The notes under the pieces are model-generated. The model was not told where the DNA came from. It made no database searches and saw nothing but the letters and a program-made list of their open reading frames with translations. Made by a program: the position numbers and the translations under genes. 64,000 nt of DNA from Acetobacteraceae bacterium (GTDB taxonomy: Bacteria; Pseudomonadota; Alphaproteobacteria; Acetobacterales; Acetobacteraceae): positions 1-64,000 of the forward strand of contig CANGNF010000024.1 in assembly GCA_947455205.1 (NCBI GenBank), given 5' to 3'. Below are positions 47,219 to 56,781 of the stretch, piece after piece. The stretch's first letter is position 1; the number at the start of each line of letters is the position of its first letter.

Positions 47219-47953
47219 ATGATCGAGCGCGACGTCATCGTCACGACCAAGTACGGCCAGATGCCGTCCTTCACCTGCCACCCCGACAGTGGCGGGCCGT
47301 TCCCGGCCATCATCCTGTACATGGACGCGCCCGGCATCCGCGAGGAGCTGCGCAACCTGGCGCGCCGCATCGCCAAGGCCGGCTACTTCGTGGTGCTGCC
47401 GGACATGTACTACCGCATGGGCCATATCCGCTTCGACACCGCGCGCCGCAACGACGCCATGTCGGCGATCATCCGCCCGACCATGAACCACCTGACCAAC
47501 GAGATGGTCATGGACGATACCGCCGGCCTGATCGGCTACATCGACGCGCAGGACGCGGCGAAGCCCGGCCCCATCGGCTGCGTCGGCTACTGCATGTCCG
47601 GCCGCCACATCACCAACGCGCTGACCCGCTTCCCCGACCGGATGAAGGCGGGCGCCTCGCTGTACGGCGTCGGCATCGTGACGGAAGCCGAGGACAGCCC
47701 GCACCTGGCGCTGGCCAAGGCCGCGGGGGGCGAGCTGTACTACGCCTTCGCCGAGACCGACCAGACCGTGCCGGACTTCGTCATCCCCAAGCTCCGCCCG
47801 GCGCTGGAAGCCGCCGGCGTGCCGAGCCAGGTGGACGTGTACCCGGGCACGTTCCATGGCTTCGCCTTTCCGGAACGCCCGGTCTATGACCACCACGCCG
47901 CCGAGGACAGCTGGGCGAAGATCTTCGCCATGTGGGCGCGCCGGCTGAAGTAG
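47219..47953 (+). CDS. Dienelactone hydrolase family protein
   Basis: 244 residues, alpha/beta hydrolase. The nucleophile is a cysteine in GYCMSGRH (C125), with an acidic residue in AETDQTVP and the histidine in FHGFAF, as in carboxymethylenebutenolidase. It could open lactones formed in aromatic or ketone breakdown, which suits the next gene, a Baeyer-Villiger enzyme that makes esters or lactones. It is first in a plus-strand catabolic run. Confidence 0.85.
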   Translation: MIERDVIVTTKYGQMPSFTCHPDSGGPFPAIILYMDAPGIREELRNLARRIAKAGYFVVLPDMYYRMGHIRFDTARRNDAMSAIIRPTMNHLTNEMVMDDTAGLIGYIDAQDAAKPGPIGCVGYCMSGRHITNALTRFPDRMKAGASLYGVGIVTEAEDSPHLALAKAAGGELYYAFAETDQTVPDFVIPKLRPALEAAGVPSQVDVYPGTFHGFAFPERPVYDHHAAEDSWAKIFAMWARRLK

Positions 47954-48020
47954 CGCCCCGCTTCACCTGCTGCTTGGGCGGTGTAGGATGCCGCCCAAGA
48001 ACAGCAGGGGAAGTGCAGGG

Positions 48021-49964
48021 ATGCGGCAGGATTTCGCCAAGGCGGTACAGGCGGCGGTGGCCGATGAGGCGCAGCTGCGCGCCGCCCTGGATCAGGCCGA
48101 TATCGCGCCGCTGCTGATGGTGCTGGTGCAGCTGACCGGCGACACCAGCCTGCTGGACCAGGTGGCCCCGCACATCCAAGGCCCCTGGAGCTTCCTGGAA
48201 ACCGTGCCGGCCGAGATGAAGGCCGCCCTGCGCGACCGGCTTGTCTTGGTATTGCAGGACTACGCCCGCGAAGGCCGCGCCGAGCCGCCCCGCCCGGATG
48301 AGGCCACGCTCCAGCGCATGATGAGCGCCGGCGTCGGCCAGCCGGTGCCGGCCGAGTACATACCGCTGCTGCTGGAGGAGATGCGCTTCACGCCGACCGA
48401 TGAGCGCGCGGTGCGCTGGCGCCGCCAGCCCTCTGGCCTCGGGCGGTTCCGCGTGCTGATCATCGGGGCCGGGCTGACCGGGCTGTGCACCGCGATCCGG
48501 CTGAAGGAAATGGGCATCCCCTTCACGATATTGGAGAAGAATGCCGAGCTTGGCGGCACCTGGCTGGAGAACAGCTACCCCGGCTGCGCCGTGGACACGC
48601 CGAACCACTTCTTCTCCTTCAGCTTCAACCCGAATGACCGCTGGTCGCGCCACTTCTCCCGCCGCGACGAGATCCTGGCCTATCTGCGCGACATGGCCGC
48701 GAAGTACGACCTGCTGCCGCATATCCGCTTCAACGTGGAGGTGGATCGCGCCAGCTTCGATGCACGCCGCGCGCAATGGCGGGTGGAGCTGCGCCGGCGC
48801 GATGGCGGGCAGGAGACGCTGGGCTGCAACGCGCTGGTCAGCGCCGTCGGCCAGCTCAACCGCCCGGCGCTGCCGGATATCCAGGGCATCGACGACTTCG
48901 GGGGGCCGGTCTTCCACACCGCGCGCTGGGACCACACCGCGCCGCTGGCCGGGCAGCGCGTCGCCATGCTGGGCACCGGGGCGTCGGCGATGCAGGCGGC
49001 GCCCTCCATCGCGCCGGAAGCGGCGCAGCTGACCGTGTTCCAACGCTCCCCGCACTGGGCGGTGAACAACCCGAACTACCACAAGCAGGTCGCCCCCGGC
49101 AGCACCTGGGCGCTGGAGCACCTGCCGTACTACTCGCAATGGCTGCGCTTCCAGCTGTTCTGGGCCAGCTCGGATGGCTTCCACGCCACCCTCTCGCCTG
49201 ACCCGGCATGGGACCAGCCGGCGCTGTCGCTGAACGCCGCCAACCACCGCATGCGGGAGATGCTGGTGGCGCATATGCGCGCCGAGCTGGATGGCGATGA
49301 GGAGATGCTGGCCAAGGTGACGCCGGGCTACCCGCCCTATGGCAAGCGCATGCTGCGCGACAACCACTGGTACCGCATGCTGAAGCGCCCGAACGTGACG
49401 TTGGAGACCGGCCGCATCGCCCAGGTGGAACGCGACGGCATCCGCATGCAGGACGGCAGCTTCCATCCGCTCGATGTCATCATCCTGGCCACCGGCTTCC
49501 AGGCCAGCAAGATGCTGTGGCCGATGGAGATCGTGGGCAGCGAGGGCCGCAGCATCCGCGACCTGTGGGGCGATGACGACCCGCGCGCCTACATGGGCAT
49601 GACGGTGCCGGGCTTCCCCAACCTGTTCATCACCTACGGCCCCAACACCAACCTGGCGCATGGCGGCAGCATCATCTTCCACACGGAATGCCAGGTTCGC
49701 TACATCTGCCAGGCCCTGCGGGAAATGCTGGAACACGACCTGGCCACGCTGGACGTGAAGCGCGACGTGCACGACGCCTACAACGTGAAGGTGGATGCCG
49801 CCTGTCAGCGCATGGTCTGGGCGCATCCCGGCGTGACCAGCTGGTACAAGAACCGGCACAACCGCGTCACCGTCACCTCGCCCTGGCGGCTGCTGGACTA
49901 TTGGCGGATGACCAAGGAATTCCAGCCCGCCGACTTCCACGCCCGGCAAGGAGCCGACGCATGA
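48021..49964 (+). CDS. Flavin-dependent Baeyer-Villiger monooxygenase
   Basis: 647 residues. An N-terminal helical extension (about 1-140) precedes the FAD fold VLIIGAGLTGLCTA (149-154 core). The Baeyer-Villiger fingerprint FGGPVFHTARW is at 293-303, and a NADPH-binding MLGTGASA is at about 316-323. The long N-terminal extension matches the 4-hydroxyacetophenone monooxygenase subgroup. It inserts oxygen beside a ketone to give an ester or lactone. ATG 48021 was chosen over 47988 because the latter adds an unconserved leader. Its 3' end overlaps the next gene as ATGA. Confidence 0.88.
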   Translation: MRQDFAKAVQAAVADEAQLRAALDQADIAPLLMVLVQLTGDTSLLDQVAPHIQGPWSFLETVPAEMKAALRDRLVLVLQDYAREGRAEPPRPDEATLQRMMSAGVGQPVPAEYIPLLLEEMRFTPTDERAVRWRRQPSGLGRFRVLIIGAGLTGLCTAIRLKEMGIPFTILEKNAELGGTWLENSYPGCAVDTPNHFFSFSFNPNDRWSRHFSRRDEILAYLRDMAAKYDLLPHIRFNVEVDRASFDARRAQWRVELRRRDGGQETLGCNALVSAVGQLNRPALPDIQGIDDFGGPVFHTARWDHTAPLAGQRVAMLGTGASAMQAAPSIAPEAAQLTVFQRSPHWAVNNPNYHKQVAPGSTWALEHLPYYSQWLRFQLFWASSDGFHATLSPDPAWDQPALSLNAANHRMREMLVAHMRAELDGDEEMLAKVTPGYPPYGKRMLRDNHWYRMLKRPNVTLETGRIAQVERDGIRMQDGSFHPLDVIILATGFQASKMLWPMEIVGSEGRSIRDLWGDDDPRAYMGMTVPGFPNLFITYGPNTNLAHGGSIIFHTECQVRYICQALREMLEHDLATLDVKRDVHDAYNVKVDAACQRMVWAHPGVTSWYKNRHNRVTVTSPWRLLDYWRMTKEFQPADFHARQGADA

Positions 49965-50731
49965 GCGAACCCCTTCTGGTCCAGCGCGAGGGCGGCATCG
50001 CCTGGCTACGCTTCAACCGGCCGGAGCGGCTGAACGCGATCGACGCCGCCATGGCCGTGGCCTTCCGCGATGCCGTCTGCGCCCTGCCCGGCGACGCCAC
50101 GCTGCGCTGCGTGGTGCTGGCCGGGGAGGGCCGTGCCTTCATGGCCGGCGGCGACATCACCGCCTTCGGCAACCCCGACGCCATCGCCACCATCATGGAC
50201 CCGATGCACGAGGCGCTGGCGCTGCTGGCGGCGCTGCCGGTGCCGGTGCTGGCCAGCGTGCAGGGCGCCGCGGCCGGCGGCGGCATGAGCATCGCGCTGG
50301 CCGCCGACCTGGCCATTGCCGCCGACAACGCGAAGTTCAACCTGGCCTATCTCCGCCTCGGCACCTCGCCGGATTGCGGCGGCAGCTGGAACCTGGCGCG
50401 GCTGGTCGGGCTGCGCCGCGCGCTGGGCATCGCTCTGCTTGAGGAAGTGCTGGACGCCCCCGCCGCGCTGGCGGCTGGGCTGCTCAACAAGGTGGTGCCG
50501 GCGGCCGAGCTGGCCGAGGCCACCGCCGCCATGGCGCGCAAGCTGGCCGCCGGCCCGCGCGAGGCCAGCGGCCGCACCAAGCTGCTGCTGCGCGCCGCCG
50601 CCGGCCGCGACCTGCCCGCGCAGCTGGATGCCGAGCGCGCGAATTTCCTGGCCTGCGCCGGCACCGCCGACTTCGCCGAGGGCGTCGGCGCCTTCCTCGG
50701 CCGCCGCACGCCGGACTTTCCGGGGCGGTAG
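49961..50731 (+). CDS. Enoyl-CoA hydratase/isomerase, PaaG-like
   Basis: 256 residues, crotonase fold with oxyanion-hole segments FMAGGDI (60-66) and GAAAGGGM (102-109). The first catalytic Glu of true hydratases is missing. The second site reads TSPDCGGSW with D138, as in PaaG-type isomerases (SPDGGGSW). An isomerase role on an acyl-CoA in aromatic catabolism is therefore more likely than hydration. It is coupled to the monooxygenase gene by an ATGA overlap. Confidence 0.85.
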   Translation: MSEPLLVQREGGIAWLRFNRPERLNAIDAAMAVAFRDAVCALPGDATLRCVVLAGEGRAFMAGGDITAFGNPDAIATIMDPMHEALALLAALPVPVLASVQGAAAGGGMSIALAADLAIAADNAKFNLAYLRLGTSPDCGGSWNLARLVGLRRALGIALLEEVLDAPAALAAGLLNKVVPAAELAEATAAMARKLAAGPREASGRTKLLLRAAAGRDLPAQLDAERANFLACAGTADFAEGVGAFLGRRTPDFPGR

Positions 50732-50807
50732 CGCGACGGCGCTCGTGGTCCGGTAGCGCCCGCGCGGAATAGCTGGCACGCTGCCGCGAAACACGGAGGA
50801 AACCGAG

Positions 50808-51776
50808 ATGCGGCGGCGCTCTGCCCTGGCCTTGCCTGCTTTGGCCTTGCCTGCCCTGCTGCTCGCCGGCCGCGCTGCGGCGCAGGGCTTTCCGCAGCGC
50901 CCGGTGACGGTGGTGGTGCCGTTCCCGCCCGGTGGCTCCACCGATGTCGCGGCCCGGCTGCTGGCGGAACCCATGGCGGCCGCGCTGGGGGAACGCGTGG
51001 TGGTGGAAAACCGCGGCGGCGGCGCCACTGTCGTCGGCACCGACTACGCCGCGCATGCGCCGGCCGATGGCTACACGCTGCTGATGGCGTCGGGCACCGC
51101 GTCCACCATCAACCCCATCATCGCCCGCAACCTGCCCTACAAGCCCAGCGACTTCGCGCCGGTCTCGCTGGTGGCCAAGCTGCCCTTCGCGGTCAATGTG
51201 CGCCCCGGCCTGCCGCAGACCCTGGCCGAGATCGTCGCCATGGCCAAGGCGCAGCCGGGCCGGCTGACGCATGGCACCAACGGCCCGTCCAGCTTCAACA
51301 ACATCGCCTGGGCGCTGGTGCAGGACGCCCTGGGCTTCCGCACCCAGGACGTGACCTATCGCGGCGACAGCGCGCAGCTGAACGACTTCGCCGGCGGCCG
51401 GCTGGACCTCATCGTCGTCGGCGGCAGCACCGGCCTGCAGGCCGAGCGCAACCGCATGGGCAAGCTGGTCGCCTGGACCGGCGACCGCCGCATGCCCAGC
51501 ACGCCGGAGGTGCCGCTGGTGGCGGAACTCAGCCCCGGCTGCGTGGCGCAGACCTGGTTCTGCCTGCTGGCGCCGGCCCGCACCCCGCCGGAGGCGATCG
51601 CCAAGCTCAACGCCGCGGCCCAGCGCGCCATCGCCACCCAGGAATTCCAGGACCGCATGCTGGCCGAGGGCCAGTTCGCCGAAGGCAGCACGCCCGAGGG
51701 CCTGGGCGACTTCCTCCGCGCCGAGGATGCCCGCTGGCGCCCGGTGCTGGCCCGCCTGAACGTACGGATGGACTGA
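50808..51776 (+). CDS. Bug/TctC-type periplasmic substrate-binding protein
   Basis: 322 residues. A signal peptide ends ALLLAGRAAAQG and the mature start is FPQRPVTVVVPFPPGGSTDVAARL, the Bug family signature; VVVENRGGGATVVGTDYAA follows. Bug proteins bind small carboxylates, usually for tripartite tricarboxylate transporters, but most genomes with many Bug proteins have few transporters. Here the next gene is an MFS carrier, not TctA/TctB. GGAGG precedes the ATG. Confidence 0.93.
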   Translation: MRRRSALALPALALPALLLAGRAAAQGFPQRPVTVVVPFPPGGSTDVAARLLAEPMAAALGERVVVENRGGGATVVGTDYAAHAPADGYTLLMASGTASTINPIIARNLPYKPSDFAPVSLVAKLPFAVNVRPGLPQTLAEIVAMAKAQPGRLTHGTNGPSSFNNIAWALVQDALGFRTQDVTYRGDSAQLNDFAGGRLDLIVVGGSTGLQAERNRMGKLVAWTGDRRMPSTPEVPLVAELSPGCVAQTWFCLLAPARTPPEAIAKLNAAAQRAIATQEFQDRMLAEGQFAEGSTPEGLGDFLRAEDARWRPVLARLNVRMD

Positions 51777-51780
51777 CCTG

Positions 51781-52986
51781 ATGAGCGAGGCTGAATCGCC
51801 CTACGCCTGGTGGCGCCTGCTGGCCGCCGTGCTGCTTTCCACCATCGGCGGCGTCGGGCTGTGGAGCATCGTGGTCGCGCTGCCCGCGGTGCAGGCCGAA
51901 TTCGGCGTGGCCCGCGCCGGGGCCTCGCTGCCCTATACCTTCACCATGCTGGCCTTCATGGTCGGCGGCGTGGTCATGGGCCGGCTGGCGGACCGCTTCG
52001 GCGTGGTGCTGCCGGTGGTGATCGGCGCGCTGGCGCTGGGCGTCGGCTATACCGCCACCGCCTTCGCGCCGGATATCGCCAGCTACGCCGCGCTCTACGC
52101 CATCTTCATCGGCGGCATGGGCAGTTGCGCGGTGTTCGGCCCGCTGGTGGCGGATACCTCGCTGTGGTTCACCCGCCGGCGCGGCATCGCGGTGGCGCTG
52201 TGTGCCAGCGGCAACTACTTCGCCGGCGCCTTCTGGCCGCCGGTGCTGCAGCACTTCATCGCCGAACATGGCTGGCGCAGCACACATCTCGGCATCGCCG
52301 CCTTCTGCGTCGTCACCATGCTGCCGCTGGCGCTGGCCATGCGCCGCCCGCCGCCGAAGCAGGCCGCCGGCGCCACCGCGCTCGCCGCCGGTGGGCTGGC
52401 ACGGCTTGGCCTCTCCCCCAACGCCCTGCAGGGGCTGCTGATCCTCGCCGGCCTGTCCTGCTGCGTCGCCATGGCCATGCCGCAGGTCCACATCGTCGCC
52501 TACTGCGTGGACCTGGGCTACGGCGCCGCCCGCGGGGCGGAGATGCTGGCGCTGATGCTCGGGTTCGGCGTCGTCTCCCGCCTCATCAGCGGCGTCATCA
52601 CCGACCGCATCGGCGCGGCGGCCATGCTGCTGCTGGGGTCCTTCCTGCAGATGGTCGCGCTGGCGCTGTTCCTGCCCTTCGACAGCCTGTCCTCGCTCTA
52701 CGTCGTCTCGGCGATCTTCGGCCTGTTCCAGGGTGGCATCGTGCCCAGCTACACCATCCTGATCCGCCAGTTCTTCCCGCCCGCCGAGGCCGGCTTCCGC
52801 ATCGGCCTGGTGCTGTCCTCCACCCTGGCCGGCATGGCGCTGGGGGGATGGCTCTCCGGCCTGATCTTCGACGCCACCGCCAGCTACCAGATGGCCGTGG
52901 TCAACGGCATCGCCTGGAACCTGCTCAACCTCTCCATCGCCGCCTGGCTGCTGCTGCGCGCCCGCGCCACCATGGCCCTGGCCTGA
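51781..52986 (+). CDS. Major facilitator superfamily transporter
   Basis: 401 residues with twelve predicted helices. The loop 2-3 motif GRLADRFGVVLPV is the MFS A-motif. It resembles oxalate/formate-like or monocarboxylate MFS carriers. It starts 4 bases after the Bug gene stop, so it is co-translated and may import the aromatic or carboxylate substrate of the cluster. Confidence 0.88.
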   Translation: MSEAESPYAWWRLLAAVLLSTIGGVGLWSIVVALPAVQAEFGVARAGASLPYTFTMLAFMVGGVVMGRLADRFGVVLPVVIGALALGVGYTATAFAPDIASYAALYAIFIGGMGSCAVFGPLVADTSLWFTRRRGIAVALCASGNYFAGAFWPPVLQHFIAEHGWRSTHLGIAAFCVVTMLPLALAMRRPPPKQAAGATALAAGGLARLGLSPNALQGLLILAGLSCCVAMAMPQVHIVAYCVDLGYGAARGAEMLALMLGFGVVSRLISGVITDRIGAAAMLLLGSFLQMVALALFLPFDSLSSLYVVSAIFGLFQGGIVPSYTILIRQFFPPAEAGFRIGLVLSSTLAGMALGGWLSGLIFDATASYQMAVVNGIAWNLLNLSIAAWLLLRARATMALA

Positions 52987-53000
52987 AAGGAAACCCCACC

Positions 53001-54089
53001 ATGCGTCTCGGCCTGTTCATGATGCCGCTGCATCCGCCCGAACGCCCGATGCACGAAACCCTGGCGGAGGACACCGAGAAGTCCCTGCTGGCCGACCGCC
53101 TCGGCTTCCACGAGCTCTGGATCGGCGAGCATTTCTCCGCCTCGTCGGAACCGATCCCCTCGGCCCTGATGTTCATGGCCGCGCTGTTGCCGCGCACCAA
53201 CCTCACCTTCGCCACCGGCGTCATCAACCTGCCCAACCACCACCCGGCCATCGTGGCGGCGGAGGTCGCGCAGTTCGACCACATGAGCGGCGGCCGCTTC
53301 ATCATGGGCATCGGCCCCGGCGGGCTGTCCAGCGACTGGGAGCTGTTCGGCAATACCGACCCGGCCCAGCGCGGCCGCAAGATGCTGTCCCACATGGACA
53401 CCATCCTGGCCATCTGGAACCAGGGCCCGCCCTACGACATCGAGGGTGCGCGCATCACCCAGGCGATCATCCCGGAATTCGGCGTCGGCACCATGCCAAA
53501 GCCGTTCCAGCGGCCGCATCCGCCCATCGCCATCACCGCCCGCAGCATGGACAGCTTCGGCGTCCGCACCGCGGCCGAGCGTGGCTGGTCGGTGGTGTCA
53601 GCCAACTTCGTCGCCGAGCGCATCGTGGAGGGCCATTGGCGCACCATGGGCGCGGCGCTGGCGGCGCAGGGCAAGCAGCCCAGTGGCGCGAACTGGCGGG
53701 TCTCCCGCAACTTCTGCATCGCGGCGACGGATGCCGAGGCGGAGGACCGCATGCTCGCGGCCGAGGGTGCCAACCGGTACTACTTCCACTACCTCAGCAC
53801 CCTGGCGCGCCGCGCCGGCCAGTTGGAAACCCTGAAGCCGAGCAGCGACACGCCGGACGAGGCGGTGACGCTGGAAGCCATCATCCGCGACTGCGTGATC
53901 TCGGGCTCGCCGAAGACGGTGCTGGACCGGCTCATCGCTTTCCGCGACCGCGTCGGCCCCTTCGGCCACCTGCTGATGGCGGGGCTGGACTGGTCCGGCG
54001 CCAATGCGGGGTGGGAGGCAGAGACGATGAAACGGCTGGCGGAGGAGGTGATGCCCCGCTTCCGCCAGCATGTCGCGGCAGGGGCGTGA
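53001..54089 (+). CDS. Luciferase-like (LLM class) flavin-dependent oxidoreductase
   Basis: 362 residues: MRLGLFMMPLHPP start, FHELWIGEHF, then FDHMSGGRFIMGIGPGGLSSDWELFG, typical of FMN-dependent bacterial-luciferase-like monooxygenases. An AAAGGA-like ribosome site precedes the ATG at 53001, 14 bases after the MFS gene. It may act as a second monooxygenase of the catabolic run. The flavin reductase partner is not seen nearby. Confidence 0.88.
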   Translation: MRLGLFMMPLHPPERPMHETLAEDTEKSLLADRLGFHELWIGEHFSASSEPIPSALMFMAALLPRTNLTFATGVINLPNHHPAIVAAEVAQFDHMSGGRFIMGIGPGGLSSDWELFGNTDPAQRGRKMLSHMDTILAIWNQGPPYDIEGARITQAIIPEFGVGTMPKPFQRPHPPIAITARSMDSFGVRTAAERGWSVVSANFVAERIVEGHWRTMGAALAAQGKQPSGANWRVSRNFCIAATDAEAEDRMLAAEGANRYYFHYLSTLARRAGQLETLKPSSDTPDEAVTLEAIIRDCVISGSPKTVLDRLIAFRDRVGPFGHLLMAGLDWSGANAGWEAETMKRLAEEVMPRFRQHVAAGA

Positions 54090-54150
54090 TCCCTGCCGGC
54101 TGAGGCGGCCCGCCCGGTACGGGCTGGCCGCGCGCCTTAGCGACGAAGCA

Positions 54151-54546
54151 CTACGAAGCGGTCGCGCCGCCCTGCTGCTGCACCAGGGCTTCCAGCCGCG
54201 GGGCATCCTTGGTCGGCGCCTGGAAGTGCAGCGTCACCTGGTCGCCGACGGCGCGGATCTCGGCGTGCCGGCGGTCCAGCGGCCCCTCGCGGACCAGGCT
54301 TTCCAGCGCCAGCTTGGCAGCCTCCCGGTCGCGGAAGCGGGCATTGACCTCGACGCATTCGCCCGGCTTGGCGCAGGCGCCGGCGGCGCTGTCCATGATG
54401 TCCTCCGGCGGCACCGCCCGGGCGCCCTGGCTGGCGGTGGAGGATGATGGATCGCTGGCCGGGAAGGTGTCCTCGACGCCCGCCTCCACGTTGCGGTCCG
54501 GCGTCAGGTGCGGCATTTCGTTCTGGTGGTGTGTCTGGTTTGGCAT
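54151..54546 (-). CDS. Small hypothetical protein with FPASDPSS motif
   Basis: 131 residues from ATG 54546 (AAAGGGA ribosome site). The N-terminal half contains VEDTFPASDPSSSTASQGA, a motif I have seen in short alphaproteobacterial proteins of unknown role. The C-terminal half looks like a small alpha/beta domain (VEVNARFRDREAAKLALESL, EIRAVGDQVTLHFQA). It is convergent with the luciferase-like gene. Function unknown. Confidence 0.65.
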   Translation of the reverse strand: MPNQTHHQNEMPHLTPDRNVEAGVEDTFPASDPSSSTASQGARAVPPEDIMDSAAGACAKPGECVEVNARFRDREAAKLALESLVREGPLDRRHAEIRAVGDQVTLHFQAPTKDAPRLEALVQQQGGATAS

Positions 54547-54634
54547 GGGGAAGGGTCCCTTTCCGCTTCCCCCCGCCAACGTCCCCAGGCCCCGATGGTT
54601 CAGCCCCGTCGCCGCACAGTCGGCGGCGACACGC

Positions 54635-55693
54635 TCAACCCAGGCGTTCCTCGCGGTACAGCGAAAGCTTTTCCTGCGCCGCCTTGTCGCTGTAGCCGAA
54701 CAGCGTCAGCGGCGTCTCCGCCCGCAGCTCCAGCGCGTTCCAGCTGGGCACCACGAACAGGTCGCGCTCCTCCAGCCGGAACTCGCGGCCCTCCACCCGC
54801 GCGGTGCCACGGCCTTCCACCACCACGAAGGTGGTGCCGTCCGTCGCCCGGCGCGGCTTCGTCTCGAACCCCGCCGGCAGATGCCGCACATGCGCCGCGA
54901 TGGTCGGCATGATCGGCCCGCTGTTGGCCGGGTTGATGAACTCCAGCGCGTGGCCCAGATGCGGGTCGGGCGCATCGGCGCCGGCCACGGCCATCAGGCT
55001 CTCGCGCCACTGCGCGTAGGGGTAGTGGAAGATCGGCTGCTGCTGCGGCCGGCGCTCGGCGGCGGTGGCGCGGAACGGGCGCATGTTGCGGCCATAGCGG
55101 TGCAGGTTGTCGCCGGACGGAATGCTCTCGCTCTGCATTGGGCTTTCCAGCCGTTCGGCGAAGCTGGCGTCGTAGAAACGCACGGTCGGGATATCCAGCC
55201 CGTCCAGCCAGATCATCGGCCGGTCGCTGGTATTGCCGTGGTCGTGCCATTGCCAGTTGGGCGTCAGCACCAGGTCGAAGGGCTGCATGTAGCAGCGCTC
55301 CCCATCCACCGCCGTGTAGGCGCCATCGCCTTCGATGACGAAGCGCAGCGCGCATTGGGTGTGCCGGTGACAGGGCGCCACCTCGCCGGGCAGGATCAGC
55401 TGCAGGCCGGCATAGAGGCTGGGCACCACGGCGGAGGTGCCGGGCAGCCCAGGGTTTTCCAGGATCAGCACGCGGCGCTCGGCCTGCTCGGCGCTGATCA
55501 GGTCGCCGGCGCGCAGCAGGTAGTCACGCGCCGGGCCATATTGCCACAGGTGGGGCTGCGCCACGCTGCGCGGGGTCGGCGTCACCAGGTTGGCCAGCAC
55601 CTCCCACAGCGGAAACAGGCTGTGCGGCGCCATCTCGCCATACAGCTTCTCCAGCTGGGCGCGCTGGTCGTTCGGGGTGGCGATGCCGTCCAT
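54635..55693 (-). CDS. Gentisate 1,2-dioxygenase-like bicupin
   Basis: 352 residues with two cupin domains. The metal-binding N-terminal cupin has H109-x-H111 in PCHRHTQCALRF and further histidines in WQWHDHG. The C-terminal cupin (AHVRHLPAGFETKPRR, VVEGRGTARVEG) lacks a full metal set. It cleaves gentisate between the carboxyl and hydroxyl carbons to maleylpyruvate. The start ATG 55693 has GGAGGAA upstream. It lies downstream of a Bug protein and a GlcG-like gene, an arrangement suggesting uptake plus cleavage. No maleylpyruvate isomerase or hydrolase was recognised nearby. Confidence 0.88.
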   Translation of the reverse strand: MDGIATPNDQRAQLEKLYGEMAPHSLFPLWEVLANLVTPTPRSVAQPHLWQYGPARDYLLRAGDLISAEQAERRVLILENPGLPGTSAVVPSLYAGLQLILPGEVAPCHRHTQCALRFVIEGDGAYTAVDGERCYMQPFDLVLTPNWQWHDHGNTSDRPMIWLDGLDIPTVRFYDASFAERLESPMQSESIPSGDNLHRYGRNMRPFRATAAERRPQQQPIFHYPYAQWRESLMAVAGADAPDPHLGHALEFINPANSGPIMPTIAAHVRHLPAGFETKPRRATDGTTFVVVEGRGTARVEGREFRLEERDLFVVPSWNALELRAETPLTLFGYSDKAAQEKLSLYREERLG

Positions 55694-55740
55694 GGGTCGG
55701 TTCCTCCGGGGCTTGGGGGGAAGATAGCGCCGGGCGCCGC

Positions 55741-56781
55741 CTACTCCAACTTCACACCCGTCGCGGCCACGATCGGCCGCCACTTCTCGGTCTCCGCCCG
55801 GACGAAATCGGCCACCTGGTCCGGCGTGGCGGGCGGCGAGGGCTCGATCCCCGCCTCGATCAGGTCGCGCTGGAAGGCGGGGTCGGCCAGCGCCTTCAGC
55901 GTGGCGTCGTGCAGCCGCGCCACCAGCTCGGGCGGGGTGCCGGTGCGCACCGCCAGCATGGACCACAGCGCCGCCTCGAAGCCGGGCAGCCCCAGCGCCT
56001 CCGCCACGGTCGGCACCTCCGGTGCCAGCGGGGAACGTTCCCGCGAGCAGACCGCCAGCATCTTCACCTTGCCCTCGCGGTGGTGCGGCAGGCTGGTCAC
56101 CACCGTATCGGTGGCGGCGTCGATCTGCCCGGCCAGCAGGTCCACCATGGCCGGGCCATTGCCGCGATACGGCACCGGCAGCCAGTCCGCCCGTACCTCA
56201 TGCTTCAGGTATTCGCCGACCATGTGGACATAGGTGCCGGTGCCCGGGTTGGCGAAGCGGAGTTGCCCCGGCCGCGCCTTGGCCAGCGCCACCAGCCCCG
56301 TCAGGCTGGTCGCCACGTCGCTGCGGGCGATGACGCAGACCGAGTTGGCGCCGACCAGCGCCACCGGGCTGAAATCCACCAGCGGGTCGTATTGCGGCCG
56401 GGCCACCACCAGCGGGTAGAGCGAATGGGTCGAGGCGCCGGCGAAGACCAGGGTGTAGCCGTCCGGCCGCGCCCGCAGCACATCGGCCATGCCGATGGCA
56501 CCGCTGGCCCCGGCGCGGTTGTCCGGCACCACGTTCTGCCCCAGCTCCTGCCCCAGCCGGGTGGCGATGCGCCGGGCGAAGGCATCCGTGCCGCCACCTG
56601 GCGCGAAGGGAATGACCAGGCGCAGCGGGCGGTCGGGGAAGCGCGGCCCGATGGCCGGAGCGCCGAAGGGCGCGGAGGGCTGAATCGGTCCGCCAGAACC
56701 CTGCGCCAGCGCGGGGGTGGCCAGCGTTGCGGCCAGGGTACTCGCGGGCAGCGCGCCCAGCAGCGTGCGGCGCGCGATCAC
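55741..56781 (-). CDS. Bug-type periplasmic binding protein with palindromic-element insertion
   Basis: 346 residues. The signal peptide ends TLATPALAQG. The normal mature start FPDRPLRLVIPFAPGGGTD follows only after an extra GSGGPIQPSAPFGAPAIGPR. The three sister proteins in this window have no or only a few residues between AQG and FPxRP. The extra part is encoded by a copy of the palindromic element (56648-56688), in frame. The rest is a standard Bug fold. It overlaps the GlcG-like gene by ATGA and precedes the gentisate dioxygenase gene. Confidence 0.92.
   Translation of the reverse strand: MIARRTLLGALPASTLAATLATPALAQGSGGPIQPSAPFGAPAIGPRFPDRPLRLVIPFAPGGGTDAFARRIATRLGQELGQNVVPDNRAGASGAIGMADVLRARPDGYTLVFAGASTHSLYPLVVARPQYDPLVDFSPVALVGANSVCVIARSDVATSLTGLVALAKARPGQLRFANPGTGTYVHMVGEYLKHEVRADWLPVPYRGNGPAMVDLLAGQIDAATDTVVTSLPHHREGKVKMLAVCSRERSPLAPEVPTVAEALGLPGFEAALWSMLAVRTGTPPELVARLHDATLKALADPAFQRDLIEAGIEPSPPATPDQVADFVRAETEKWRPIVAATGVKLE
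56648..56688 (-). repeat. Single diverged copy of the palindromic element inside a Bug gene
   Basis: Read on the minus strand it begins CCGATTCAG and ends ATCGG, 41 bases like the copies at 19314-19466. By eye 35 of 41 positions match. The inner stem changes from AGGCC/GGCCT to GCGCC/GGCGC: both arms change together, so pairing is preserved around the same CTTC loop. Confidence 0.85.
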
